From Bog-473 sp963821755 (GTDB lineage Bacteria; Actinomycetota; Acidimicrobiia; Acidimicrobiales; RAAP-2), in the NCBI GenBank assembly GCA_963821755.1, contig CAWGEX010000002.1, forward strand, positions 952,552 through 1,016,551: DNA of 64,000 bases, in the 5' to 3' direction. Below the pieces are notes generated by a model. It worked only from the letters and a program-made list of their open reading frames with translations, did not search any database and was not told where the DNA came from. The position numbers and the translations under genes were made by a program. This document shows, in pieces, positions 8,499 through 16,936 of the stretch (position 1 is its first letter; every line of letters begins with the position of its first letter).

Positions 8499-9527
8499 TC
8501 AGCTCTTCGACAGCCGACTCAATCCGAGATGGTCGAACAGGTTGGTGAACTGGGTGGAGACCCAGGCCACATTGTCCGTCACCAGCAAGATCCCGAAGAC
8601 GATCAGGATCAGCGCGGCCACCACTTCGATCATCCCGAGGGTGCGTCGGGCCCGGGCGAACACCTCCGTGAGCCGCTCGAAGGCCAGACCGGTGGCCACG
8701 AAGGGCACGCCGAGTCCGAGCGAATAGGCGAAGAGGAGCAACACTCCTCCCGAGAGCGAGCCGTTGTGAGAGGCCAGGGCCAGGACGGCACCCAGGACCG
8801 GGCCGATGCACGGGGTCCAGGCGAACGCAAAGGCCATGCCCATGACCGGGGCAGCCCACACGCCCAGGGCCGATGGGCGCACGTCGAAACGCCGCTCACC
8901 GTTGAGGCGGGTGACGAATCCGAGTGGTCCGGCTCCCAGTCGTGACCACCACTCACCGGGCAGGGCACCGAGGAGCAGCAACAGCCCGAGGAGGATGACC
9001 ACGATCCCGCTGACGTGAGCCAGCGGGATTTCGTGTGCGTCCAGGACCCGACCGATGCCCGAAGCCGCCGCCCCGAGGGCCACGAAGACGATGGTGAAGC
9101 CGCCGACGAAGAGGCCGATGCCGACGAGCATCGGTCGTCGGGTCGCCGCCCTCGCCGTTCTGGTCGCCGGGGCCGCCGCCGAAGCCGTTGGCGCGGCCGT
9201 GGTCGTGGTCGTGGTCGTGGTCGCCAAGGTGGTCGTGGCCGCCGCAGCGCCCGTCTCGGCGGACGTCGCAGTGACCGTCGCAGCCGCCAGGGCCGTCTCG
9301 GTGGCCGCCGTCGTTGTCGCCGTCGTGTCCATGGTTGCCGTGTCCATCGTGGCCGTGTCTATGGCCGTGGCCGTGGTCTGCGTCGTCGATCCCGGACCGG
9401 CGGCATCTTGCCCGAGGGCAGAGAGCTCGGCGGCCGAGAGGCCCGAAACCATGGAGAGGTAGCCCGGCACGAGCGGGAGGACGCAGGGAGAGAGGAAGGA
9501 GAGGATCCCTGCCCCGAAGGCGACCAA
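8499..9527 (-). CDS. ccdA: CcdA/DsbD-like thiol-disulfide transporter with Thr/Ala-rich insertion
   Basis: CcdA moves reducing equivalents across the membrane to the cytochrome c maturation or extracytoplasmic thiol pathway. The reactive cysteines are seen in FLSPCVLPLVPGY (C15) and FAWTPCIGPVLG (C240), each in a membrane helix, with about six helices in all. Family members are about 230-250 residues; this one is 342 because a Thr/Ala/Ser-rich low-complexity loop (about residues 41-130, including eight consecutive threonines) separates helix 1 from the rest. The start is uncertain: the frame is open upstream to 9563 and beyond, with a good purine-rich Shine-Dalgarno at about 9579-9588 but no ATG or GTG, so TTG 9527, ATT 9551 or CTG 9563 are candidates. 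It follows gmd on the same strand. Confidence 0.88.
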   Translation of the reverse strand: MVAFGAGILSFLSPCVLPLVPGYLSMVSGLSAAELSALGQDAAGPGSTTQTTATAIDTATMDTATMDTTATTTAATETALAAATVTATSAETGAAAATTTLATTTTTTTTAAPTASAAAPATRTARAATRRPMLVGIGLFVGGFTIVFVALGAAASGIGRVLDAHEIPLAHVSGIVVILLGLLLLLGALPGEWWSRLGAGPLGFVTRLNGERRFDVRPSALGVWAAPVMGMAFAFAWTPCIGPVLGAVLALASHNGSLSGGVLLLFAYSLGLGVPFVATGLAFERLTEVFARARRTLGMIEVVAALILIVFGILLVTDNVAWVSTQFTNLFDHLGLSRLSKS

Positions 9528-9588
9528 GACGCCGACGGGGTCGGCCGAAATTGAAGCGGGCAGAAGGAGCGCTGGAGTCCCCCTTCCT

Positions 9589-10557
9589 TTAGAGCGTGCT
9601 GCGAACCAGGTCCAGGTCGGCCTCGACCATCATGGTGACCAGGCCCGGGAAGTCGACGTCACGCTTCCACCCCAGCACCTGGTGCGCCTTGGTCGAATCA
9701 CCGACGAGAAGGTCCACTTCGGCCGGGCGCAGGAACTTGTCGTCGATGACGACGTGTCGCTCCCAATCCAAATCGGCCGCCTGGAAGGCCAGGCGGCAGA
9801 GATCGCGCACGGCGTGGGTCTCCCCCGTCGAGACGACGAAGTCATCGGGCTTGTCCTGCTGCAGCATGAGCCACATGGCCCGCACGTAGTCGGCAGCGAA
9901 GCCCCAGTCCCGTTGCGCATCGAGGTTGCCGAGGTACAACTTGTCGTCGAGTCCGTGCGCGATGCGCGCCACCCCGTTGGTGATCTTGCGGGTGACGAAC
10001 TCAAGGCCGCGGCGAGGCGACTCGTGGTTGAAGAGGATCCCTGAGGAGGCGTGCAGGTCGTAGCTCTCGCGGTAGTTGACAGTGATCCAGTGGCCGTAGA
10101 CCTTGGCCACGCCGTAGGGGCTCCGGGGGTAGAGCGGGGTGGACTCCACCTGGGGCACCTCGCGCACCTTGCCGAACATCTCCGACGAGCTGGCTTGGTA
10201 GAAGCGGATCTCGGGGTCGACCAGGCGGATGGCATCGAGAAGGCGGGTGACGCCCAGAGCGGTGGTCTCCCCGGTCAGAACCGGTTGGCTGAAGCTGGTC
10301 TGCACGAACGACTGGGCGGCCAGGTTGTAGACCTCGGTGGGCCGGTGGTCGCGCAGCATGTTGATCAGCGAGACCTCGTCGAGCAGGTCGCCGGCCACCA
10401 ACTCCAACCGGTCCTGAATGTGGGCGATCCGCTCGAACGTCACCGTGCTGGATCGGCGCACCATGCCGATGACGGCGTAGCCCTGCTCGAGCAGGAATTC
10501 CGCCAGGTAGGAGCCGTCTTGCCCGGTGACGCCGGTGATAAGTGCTCGCTTGGCCAT
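9589..10557 (-). CDS. gmd: GDP-mannose 4,6-dehydratase
   Basis: An extended short-chain dehydrogenase that turns GDP-D-mannose into GDP-4-keto-6-deoxymannose, the precursor of GDP-fucose, GDP-rhamnose and related sugars. The 322-residue protein has the NAD(P)-binding ITGVTGQDGSYLAE loop (GxxGxxG, residues 9-15), active-site SSSEMFG (123-129) and the catalytic pair Y148/K152 in SPYGVAKVYG. NHESPRRGLEFVTRKI is the GMD substrate loop. The ATG at 10557 is taken as the start; an upstream in-frame extension would run antisense through the divergent glycosyltransferase. The shared 85-base gap probably holds promoters for both genes. Confidence 0.94.
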   Translation of the reverse strand: MAKRALITGVTGQDGSYLAEFLLEQGYAVIGMVRRSSTVTFERIAHIQDRLELVAGDLLDEVSLINMLRDHRPTEVYNLAAQSFVQTSFSQPVLTGETTALGVTRLLDAIRLVDPEIRFYQASSSEMFGKVREVPQVESTPLYPRSPYGVAKVYGHWITVNYRESYDLHASSGILFNHESPRRGLEFVTRKITNGVARIAHGLDDKLYLGNLDAQRDWGFAADYVRAMWLMLQQDKPDDFVVSTGETHAVRDLCRLAFQAADLDWERHVVIDDKFLRPAEVDLLVGDSTKAHQVLGWKRDVDFPGLVTMMVEADLDLVRSTL

Positions 10558-10642
10558 CGGGGGGCCACGATACTCGACCGTGCCCAGGGGTCCGCCTCGG
10601 GCCGACGGCCTAGCGTGCGGCGCGTGCCCAACGCCGCGCTCG

Positions 10643-11701
10643 GTGTCCTTTCGACTGGGTGGGCGAGACGGCGTCTCGATCGAGTCAGCGAAGTGGGCGG
10701 CGGCGCTGGGCCTCCTCGGATGGCGGGTCCGGACGGTGGCCGGCGCCGGTCCGGTCGACACCAAGCTCGAAGGGCTGGCCATCGATGCGCCGGTGGCGCC
10801 GAGCCGCGGTGAGGTGGACGAGGCCCTGGCGCCCTTCGACCTGGTGATCGTCGAGAACCTGTGCTCGCTCCCGCTCAACCCGGCCGCGGCCGCGGTGGTG
10901 GCGGACGCGTGCGCCGGCCGACCGGCGGTCCTGCACCACCACGACCTGGCCTGGCAACGCCCGCAGCTGGCCCACCTCCCCCCGCCGCCCGACGACCCGG
11001 CCTGGGCCCACGTCACGATCAACGACCTGAGCCGGCGTCAGCTGGCCGCGCGCGGCATGGCGGCCACCACCATGTACAACCGGTTCGACCCCGACCCCCC
11101 GGCTGGCGATCGGGATGGTCTCCGCCGGGCCCTCGGCGTGGCCCCCGGGACCCGCCTGCTGCTCCAACCCACACGGGCGCTGGCCCGGAAGAACGTGGCG
11201 GAGGGGCTGGCGTTGGCCGCCGCCGTCGGAGGGACCTACTGGCTACTCGGCCCGGCCGAAGACGGGTACGGACCCGAGCTTGACCGGCTGGTGGAGGGCG
11301 CCGCGTGCCCGGTGCTGCTCGGAGCGGGTGGACCGGACGGAGGGTACGACGGAGGACCGGACGGACCGGACGGGGTGGCGTGGACGATCGACGATGCCTA
11401 CGCCGCCTGCGATGTCGTCCTGTTGCCGTCGACCTGGGAAGGCTTCGGGAACCCGGCGCTCGAGTCGGCCACCCACCGCCGGCCCCTGGCCATCGGGCGG
11501 TACCCGGTGGCCTCCGAGTTGGGCGCCTTCGGCTTTCGGTGGTTCGACAGCGCGGTGCCCGCCCCCCTCACGGCCTGGCTCGATGACCCCGACGCCGACC
11601 TGGTGGCGCACAACCACGAGATCGCGGCCCGGCACTTCAACCTGGCCGATCTCCCTGAGTGCCTCGACGGCCTCCTCGGTCGTCTCATGACCGGCCGGTA
11701 A
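10643..11701 (+). CDS. Glycosyltransferase (GT4-like)
   Basis: A 352-residue GT-B-type glycosyltransferase. The N-terminus SFRLGGRDGVSIESAKWA is the typical acceptor-side opening, and the C-terminal half has the nucleotide-sugar-binding region LLPSTWEGFGNPALESATH, with the paired glutamates of retaining GT4 enzymes. A Gly/Asp-rich insert (GGPDGGYDGGPDGPDG) sits near residues 230-246. The GTG at 10643 is chosen because the family-conserved sequence begins there; the frame is open further upstream, but only antisense to gmd. The divergent gmd suggests a deoxysugar-containing glycan or glycolipid, which is an inference. Confidence 0.85.
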   Translation: MSFRLGGRDGVSIESAKWAAALGLLGWRVRTVAGAGPVDTKLEGLAIDAPVAPSRGEVDEALAPFDLVIVENLCSLPLNPAAAAVVADACAGRPAVLHHHDLAWQRPQLAHLPPPPDDPAWAHVTINDLSRRQLAARGMAATTMYNRFDPDPPAGDRDGLRRALGVAPGTRLLLQPTRALARKNVAEGLALAAAVGGTYWLLGPAEDGYGPELDRLVEGAACPVLLGAGGPDGGYDGGPDGPDGVAWTIDDAYAACDVVLLPSTWEGFGNPALESATHRRPLAIGRYPVASELGAFGFRWFDSAVPAPLTAWLDDPDADLVAHNHEIAARHFNLADLPECLDGLLGRLMTGR

Positions 11702-11712
11702 CATCGCGGGCA

Positions 11713-12336
11713 ATGCACGCGGCGATGGAGGCACCGACACGGCGGTTGACGGCCGAGCGACGACGCCAGCAGCTGCTATCGGTCGCCCTCGAGCTCTTCG
11801 CCCGACGGGGCTACCGGTCCACCACCATGGACGACATCGCCGAGGCGGCCGGCGTCACCAAACCGCTGGTGTACCAGCACTTCTCGAGCAAGCGGGCGCT
11901 CTACCTGGAGTTGGTCGACTCCATCGCCCAGGACCTCCTGGTGGCCGTGCGCAGCGGGGTCGAGCAGGCCAGAGGGCCGCGCCAACAGGTGGAGATGGGT
12001 TTCGCCGCGTACTTCCTCCTGGTCATCAACCGGGAGGCGGAGTTCCGCCTGCTCTACGGGCGGGACCATGCCGACGACCAGGAGCTGGGCCGGGCGCTGC
12101 GGATGGTGGAGGACGCCATCGCCGAAGCCATCGATCCCCTGATCGACGCCGGCCTCGATGCCGACCATCGCCGGCTCCTGGCCTACGCCGTGGTCGGCAT
12201 GGCCGAAGGGGCCAGTCGTCGCTTCATGGCGCAGCGGCCACCGGGCGAGGCCGCGGTTGAAGAAGAAGCACAGCGGTTGGCCCAGCGCATGGCCGATCTC
12301 GCCTGGGCCGGCCTGCGATCGGTCCATCCGGACTGA
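11713..12336 (+). CDS. TetR family transcriptional regulator
   Basis: A 207-residue regulator. The N-terminal helix-turn-helix is typical: RRQQLLSVALELFARRGY, TTMDDIAEAAGVTKPLVYQHF, then SSKRALYLEL. The C-terminal ligand domain has no recognisable specificity. It starts 12 bases after the glycosyltransferase and is followed 30 bases later by a GNAT gene, so the three may be cotranscribed. An ATG at 11725 is an alternative start. The effector and target are unknown. Confidence 0.9.
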   Translation: MHAAMEAPTRRLTAERRRQQLLSVALELFARRGYRSTTMDDIAEAAGVTKPLVYQHFSSKRALYLELVDSIAQDLLVAVRSGVEQARGPRQQVEMGFAAYFLLVINREAEFRLLYGRDHADDQELGRALRMVEDAIAEAIDPLIDAGLDADHRRLLAYAVVGMAEGASRRFMAQRPPGEAAVEEEAQRLAQRMADLAWAGLRSVHPD

Positions 12337-12366
12337 CCGGGACGGACGGGAACGGGACGACCGCGC

Positions 12367-12894
12367 ATGGTGGAGCCCGGCCTGATCCTGCGCCCGTTGT
12401 CCCGCGCCGATTTCGCCATGGTCGTGGGCTGGTTGGCCCGGCCCCACGTGGCGGCCTGGTGGGGAGCGCCCCTCGACCTGGCCGGCGTGGAGAAGGAGTA
12501 CGGACCCTGCGTCGACGGCACCGATCCGACCGAAGTCTTCATCTGTTCGGAGGGCCCACTTCCCGTCGGGCTGATCCAGATCTACCGCCTGGCCGACAAC
12601 GCGGCGTACGAGCGCGCCGTGGGCGTGGACAACGCGGCCGGGGTCGACCTCTTCGTGGCCGACGCGGCCCGGTTGGGACAAGGGATGGGGCCCCGCCTCA
12701 TCGGGCAGGCGCTCGAGCTGGCGTGGGCGCACTACCCGGAAGTGGCCAGCGCCATGGCGGGCCCGAGCGTGCACAACGTCCGCTCCCACCGCGCCTTCGA
12801 GAAGGCCGGGTTCCATGCCGTCGGCCCGGCCACGGTCCCCGGTGAGGAGGACGACGAGCTGGTCCTCGTCTGCGCGCGCCCTACAGGAGCGTAA
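12367..12894 (+). CDS. GNAT acetyltransferase, AAC(6')/IucB-like
   Basis: A 175-residue GNAT-fold acyltransferase. The opening LILRPLSRADFAMVVGWLARPHVAAWW is characteristic of the branch that holds AAC(6') aminoglycoside acetyltransferases and siderophore/lysine N-acyltransferases. The acetyl-CoA loop is LGQGMGPRLIGQALELAW, and PSVHNVRSHRAFEKAGF is the usual C-terminal motif. The family does not fix the substrate; resistance should not be assumed. Its end overlaps the end of the convergent phosphatase gene by 14 bases. Confidence 0.85.
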   Translation: MVEPGLILRPLSRADFAMVVGWLARPHVAAWWGAPLDLAGVEKEYGPCVDGTDPTEVFICSEGPLPVGLIQIYRLADNAAYERAVGVDNAAGVDLFVADAARLGQGMGPRLIGQALELAWAHYPEVASAMAGPSVHNVRSHRAFEKAGFHAVGPATVPGEEDDELVLVCARPTGA

Positions 12895-13444
12895 CGAGTT
12901 GCTGGCACAGCCCCCAGAGCTCGGCTACGCAGGCTTCGTAAACCTGGGCATCGTGCCCGGCCGGGTCGATCACATCGTCGTCATCGGACAGCGTCGCCTC
13001 GGCCAGGTTAAGGGCGGCCAATCGCTCGCCGAGGGCCGGCGGAGCGGGCCGTAGGTCCGCACACAGACGGCGGATGGTCGCCGTGCGTGGAGCGACCGAG
13101 GGAAACACCCGGCGCACGAAGCGCACATGGTCGGCCTCCATCACCACGACCAGATCGGCCCGGCTCAGGTCGGCCTCGTACACCTGGCGGCTGCGGTGGC
13201 CGGTGAACGTGGCGTGGGCCATCTCGGGCAAGGTCGAAAGAGCGTTCCGGGTGCGCATGCCCATGGGCTGGCCATCGATGGTGTGGGTGCCGGCCGTGAC
13301 GATGTGGAGGTCCGTGCGGGGATTGATCGTGCTGTCGTCGCTCTGCTCCTTGTCCTCCCGGTGCTCGTTGAGATATTCGAGCATGAACCCGGCCATGACC
13401 GATCGGGCGGCGTTGCCCGTGCACAACACCAGGAGCTCAGTCAC
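12881..13444 (-). CDS. Low-molecular-weight protein tyrosine phosphatase-like
   Basis: A 187-residue protein of the LMW-PTP/arsenate reductase fold. The P-loop is LCTGNAARS, a CX5R motif with nucleophile C8 and R14, and the general-acid aspartate is in VIDPAGHD (about D160). The start is the GTG at 13444, which overlaps the upstream kinase gene by 8 bases and places the P-loop right at the N-terminus as usual. An insertion around residues 25-40 is acidic and unusual. The physiological substrate is unknown; such enzymes often regulate polysaccharide export. Confidence 0.88.
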   Translation of the reverse strand: MTELLVLCTGNAARSVMAGFMLEYLNEHREDKEQSDDSTINPRTDLHIVTAGTHTIDGQPMGMRTRNALSTLPEMAHATFTGHRSRQVYEADLSRADLVVVMEADHVRFVRRVFPSVAPRTATIRRLCADLRPAPPALGERLAALNLAEATLSDDDDVIDPAGHDAQVYEACVAELWGLCQQLVTLL

Positions 13445-14525
13445 CGGTGACCTCCAATGTTGCTGTCGCTTCGGCGTCGATGACGTGTTGGGCATGCCTG
13501 GTCGTGCTGGTGAGGAACATCAGGTCCCCCCGGTCGGTGCGCTGGACCACCATGGATGCCACAATGGCCATAAGGATCCCCCCGAACGTGTCGCGGCGTG
13601 TGTCGCGACGAAGTTGGTCGAGCGAATAGTCCGTGACGCCGCCGCCGCGCAGGGCGTCGTGATAGTGGGTGAGTAGGTCGTCCTCGTGGGACCGTCGATC
13701 CTCGGCGCTGAGGCACCCGCCGATGAAGTACGCGACGTCGAGCGATGCACCTCCCCAGCCCAAGGTCTGCCAATCGACCACCACGGGCCGGCGCTGGCCG
13801 GGCTGGAAGAGGAGGTTGTCCAACCGAAAGTCACCATGGCTGGCCGTGCGCGGTCCCGTCCGGCCCTGCAGGTACGAGGGCAGATGATCGACGAAGAACT
13901 GGCAGATGGCGACGTGCTCGGGCGCCAATTGGTCGGCGTAGCGCTCCAGGAATCCCGGCCAGAGTGAGGACACCAGCATGGTCAAAAACCCATCGGACTC
14001 AACCGAATTCCGGTTCAGCCAATCGAGCCCCGCCAGATCCGGTGCTTCCCAGCATGGTGCATGGAGGCCGGCCATTTCCCCGAGCGCGGCGGCCGCCACC
14101 TCCGGGCTGCACCCTTCGATCTGGTCGCCCTGCCGGGCGCCGACGATGTCCTCCAGAATGAGGGTGAACCATCCGGTGTCCGGCTCCACCTCGGCGGCGT
14201 AGAGCGCAGGCACCCGCGCCGCTACCCGAGTCGCCACTTCTTGGTAGAAGCGGACCTCGATCTCGTAGGCCCGCAGGGCCAAGCCCGTGGCCCGGCTCTG
14301 CTCGTCGGACGAGGCGAACTTGCCCACAACGCTCGGCGGTCCCGCGTCGGCTCGGTCATAGGTCAGCGACAGACGAGCCGTATCGGCCATCTGGCCGGTG
14401 CCGACCGCGGTCGACCTGACCATCGTCACCCGACCGCCGACCAGGACTCCCACCCCGGTCAGCACGGCGGTCATCCACTCCGGGGTGACCTCGGCTGCCG
14501 AACGAACGATGTCTGGACGGGCCAT
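13437..14525 (-). CDS. APH/ecdysteroid-kinase-like phosphotransferase
   Basis: A 362-residue kinase-fold protein of the aminoglycoside phosphotransferase/choline-kinase superfamily. The catalytic loop is SHGDFRLDNLLF (H230, D232, N237) and the metal-binding segment is VVVDWQTLGWGG (D251); a nucleotide-site lysine is likely K69 in VVGKFAS. The subgroup resembles DUF1679/EcKinase-like proteins common in actinobacteria, for which substrates are unknown. The start at ATG 14525 is supported by the family-like MARPDIVRSAAEVTPEWM. It is translationally coupled to the downstream phosphatase. Confidence 0.85.
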   Translation of the reverse strand: MARPDIVRSAAEVTPEWMTAVLTGVGVLVGGRVTMVRSTAVGTGQMADTARLSLTYDRADAGPPSVVGKFASSDEQSRATGLALRAYEIEVRFYQEVATRVAARVPALYAAEVEPDTGWFTLILEDIVGARQGDQIEGCSPEVAAAALGEMAGLHAPCWEAPDLAGLDWLNRNSVESDGFLTMLVSSLWPGFLERYADQLAPEHVAICQFFVDHLPSYLQGRTGPRTASHGDFRLDNLLFQPGQRRPVVVDWQTLGWGGASLDVAYFIGGCLSAEDRRSHEDDLLTHYHDALRGGGVTDYSLDQLRRDTRRDTFGGILMAIVASMVVQRTDRGDLMFLTSTTRHAQHVIDAEATATLEVTGD

Positions 14526-14611
14526 GGCAACGGTGACTCTACGGGCAACTCTGTCGGGAACACCTCTGACGTCCAATGTGAGCTCCCAGCCGGGGTTGAA
14601 GGCGGCCCTAG

Positions 14612-14851
14612 TACGACCTTGAAGGGTCCGACCTGACCGACGCCCCCGGTGCGGCGCTGTGGCGTTCACCTGACCACGCGAGCTACGTCACCACCCAAGC
14701 AGAGATTCTGATTGTCTTCTTCATCATCGCCATCGCCCGAGCGTGGGACCTAGTTGGTGCGCGCGACACCAGCTTCGTGGCTGGGGTCGTCGGGATGGCT
14801 CGGGGAAAGCGCGACGAGGTCGGCGGCCCGGGGACCAAAGACGAGGCCTAG
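14612..14851 (+). other. Possible 3' remnant of a membrane-protein gene
   Basis: The 360 bases between the kinase and the YihY gene hold no complete gene. One plus-strand frame is open from 14612 to the TAG at 14849-14851 and encodes a plausible membrane segment (TQAEILIVFFIIAIARAW) followed by a basic/acidic tail, but it lacks an ATG or GTG near its beginning. It could be the end of a gene whose front was lost, or chance. I do not assign a family. Confidence 0.3.
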
Positions 14852-14885
14852 CGCCGTTCGACCGCTCATGTCAGTCCTGACTCTT

Positions 14886-15953
14886 TCAGGGCTCTTGCTC
14901 AAGATCAAAAAAGGCACGTAAACGCGCCGATCGGCGAGGAAGTGCCCGAAAAAGCGGAAGGGAAAAGACGCGCGACGACACGCTCCCGAGGCGCTCGAAC
15001 ATGACCGCATTGATTTCAGTCGACAATGCAATCGATCGACCAAGAAAGAAAAACCAGCCGAGGGTGACGACTGTTGTACCGATCGCTCCATACAACTGAC
15101 TGGCGCGGCTGAGCTTGTCGGGTAAATACAGCTCACTCAACCCTTGCATGGCCGTGATGGCGAAGGCGACAATGACCGATCCCGGCAACAAGGCTCCAGG
15201 GTCGTTGGTGCCACGAGGAAGAAAACTCGACAGACCGAGCCAGGCGGCAAGATAGACGAAGAATGCTGGAATGAGCGACGGACCGGCCACGCCGACACCA
15301 AAGTCCTCACGCAACCGATTGACAATGATCGAGACGAGACCCATCACGCAGACAAGGCCGGCGACGGTGCCGAGCGTTCGCATCGAGGTTCGCTTTGGTG
15401 TTGGAACCTTCCACGCAATGGCGGCAGAGGATATGAGGACCTTGCTGAGTGATCGCCCCGCAGTCAACATCCCCAAGAGACCAAGAGCGGTGGCAATCCA
15501 CCGAGTGGCTCCTGGCTCGGCGAAGGCTGCGCGAATCTGAGCGGCCAGACCGCCTCCGGATACGCCGATGGCGACTTCGACATCGTGAGCACTGACAAAT
15601 CCGGAAACGAACCCGGCTATTCCGACGACGAAGAGCAGGAGGGGCACGAAGAACAGGAACAGCCGAAAGGCAATGGCGCTGCCGGCGACCCCTCCAGCCG
15701 ACTCCTTATCGCGGAGCATCACCTCGGCCACAATTCCACCGGTCGGGGTATCTCGATATCTCGAAAATCGGGTATTGGCCCATCCCTTGACCGGCTCGAT
15801 CCGTTCGCTCAATCCTTTGGCGGCACCGCCGCCTTCACCGTCGCTCTTGCCAGACTGCTTCACAGTGTGATCACTCCAAGATCGATGATCCTCTGGAACC
15901 CGCGGAAGATGCCCCCTATCGGACGATGAAATCGACAGGTCAGCCAACTTCAT
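14886..15953 (-). CDS. YihY/BrkB family membrane protein
   Basis: A 355-residue inner membrane protein of the YihY/virulence-factor BrkB family (often wrongly called ribonuclease BN). Six hydrophobic helices follow a polar N-terminal region of about 65 residues; family features include the SAIAFRLFLFFVPLLLFVVG helix and LYLPDKLSRASQLYGAIGTT before the last helices. Function is unknown. ATG 15953 is chosen; an in-frame TTG at 15992 would add 13 residues. Codon usage is a little less GC-biased than in neighbours, so recent transfer is possible. Confidence 0.87.
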   Translation of the reverse strand: MKLADLSISSSDRGHLPRVPEDHRSWSDHTVKQSGKSDGEGGGAAKGLSERIEPVKGWANTRFSRYRDTPTGGIVAEVMLRDKESAGGVAGSAIAFRLFLFFVPLLLFVVGIAGFVSGFVSAHDVEVAIGVSGGGLAAQIRAAFAEPGATRWIATALGLLGMLTAGRSLSKVLISSAAIAWKVPTPKRTSMRTLGTVAGLVCVMGLVSIIVNRLREDFGVGVAGPSLIPAFFVYLAAWLGLSSFLPRGTNDPGALLPGSVIVAFAITAMQGLSELYLPDKLSRASQLYGAIGTTVVTLGWFFFLGRSIALSTEINAVMFERLGSVSSRVFSLPLFRALPRRSARLRAFFDLEQEP

Positions 15954-16117
15954 GACCGAACGTCGCTCTAAGTGGCGCTCCGGTTCCGACAAGATTTACC
16001 AGCCCGCAGGGCCTTCTGAGGCGAGAGTAATCCAGCTGTGATGAAAATGATCTGATCGGAGTGCTCGCCGCTCATTCAGTGACACCCATGGCCCACGCGG
16101 CGGATCGTTGTCTTGAA

Positions 16118-16585
16118 TTACGGCGCGGTCACCAACGCGTCGAGGCGGGCCAAGGTCAGTTCCATGTCCCGACGGGTCTTCCTCGAATAGATGTCTCCAA
16201 GCCGCAGCAGGGCCCTCTGGTGATCGCCGGTGATGTCCCAGCTCTCCCGCACCAGGGTGCGGTCGTTCTGGGGTTCGAGCTCGTAACGCCAGATCCGTCC
16301 CGCCACGTAGGGCTCCAGCTTTCCCTTGGGTCCTGTCTGCCAGGCAATGAGACGGTTCTCCTCGAACTCGACCACGGTGTTGACCGTCGAGTAGCGAACT
16401 CCCATCTTCATGCCCATGCCAAAGGTCGCTCCGAGTTCCAGCCGCGTGGCGCCTGCATCATTCGCTCCTTGGAGCATGCCTGAGCCGTCGATGAGCGAAT
16501 GCTTGGATGGGTCGGCCAGGACATCGAAGATCGCTTCAGGCGAGGCACTGATCAATCGTTCGACCGTAGATATGTAACCCTTCAT
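16118..16585 (-). CDS. SRPBCC family protein (polyketide cyclase-like)
   Basis: A 155-residue START/SRPBCC-fold protein: N-terminal VERLISASPEAIFDVLADPSKHSLIDGSG, the helix-grip core and the C-terminal long helix RKTRRDMELTLARLDALV are all typical. The superfamily binds small hydrophobic ligands, and this member cannot be given a ligand. It stands alone between intergenic gaps. Confidence 0.8.
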   Translation of the reverse strand: MKGYISTVERLISASPEAIFDVLADPSKHSLIDGSGMLQGANDAGATRLELGATFGMGMKMGVRYSTVNTVVEFEENRLIAWQTGPKGKLEPYVAGRIWRYELEPQNDRTLVRESWDITGDHQRALLRLGDIYSRKTRRDMELTLARLDALVTAP

Positions 16586-16936
16586 GCCCTACTCCGTTCG
16601 TCGGTCAGGAACTGGCTTGCCGCCGCGTTCTGGCGCGGCACGCACATCCCCACAAACTGCTGCGCCGACGCTAGCCAACGTGCACTCGCCGAACCCTAAT
16701 CGGAGCACACATGTTCGATCCGAACAACGGCCCAGGCCATCGAGGTGATGTCGGTTCCGGAACTGTTGGGAACCCATTCCAACGACGACATGATCCGTCT
16801 CCCGGAGGGGAACCGGCGGCGGACCGAGATCACGTCGAGGCGCTCGCCACCCTGATCGGTGAGATGCTCGCTTGAAGCGGGTCGCTCGCACGCTTACGCA
16901 TGGTCGCCAATGCCGACGTGAGGGTAGTGTCCGAAG
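16586..16936. other. Intergenic region without a recognisable gene
   Basis: About 350 bases between divergent genes (SRPBCC and the AlkA-like glycosylase). A plus-strand frame from 16711 is open for about 54 codons but has no family resemblance. No tRNA, terminator or strong palindrome was seen. It probably holds the two promoters plus old debris. Confidence 0.5.
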
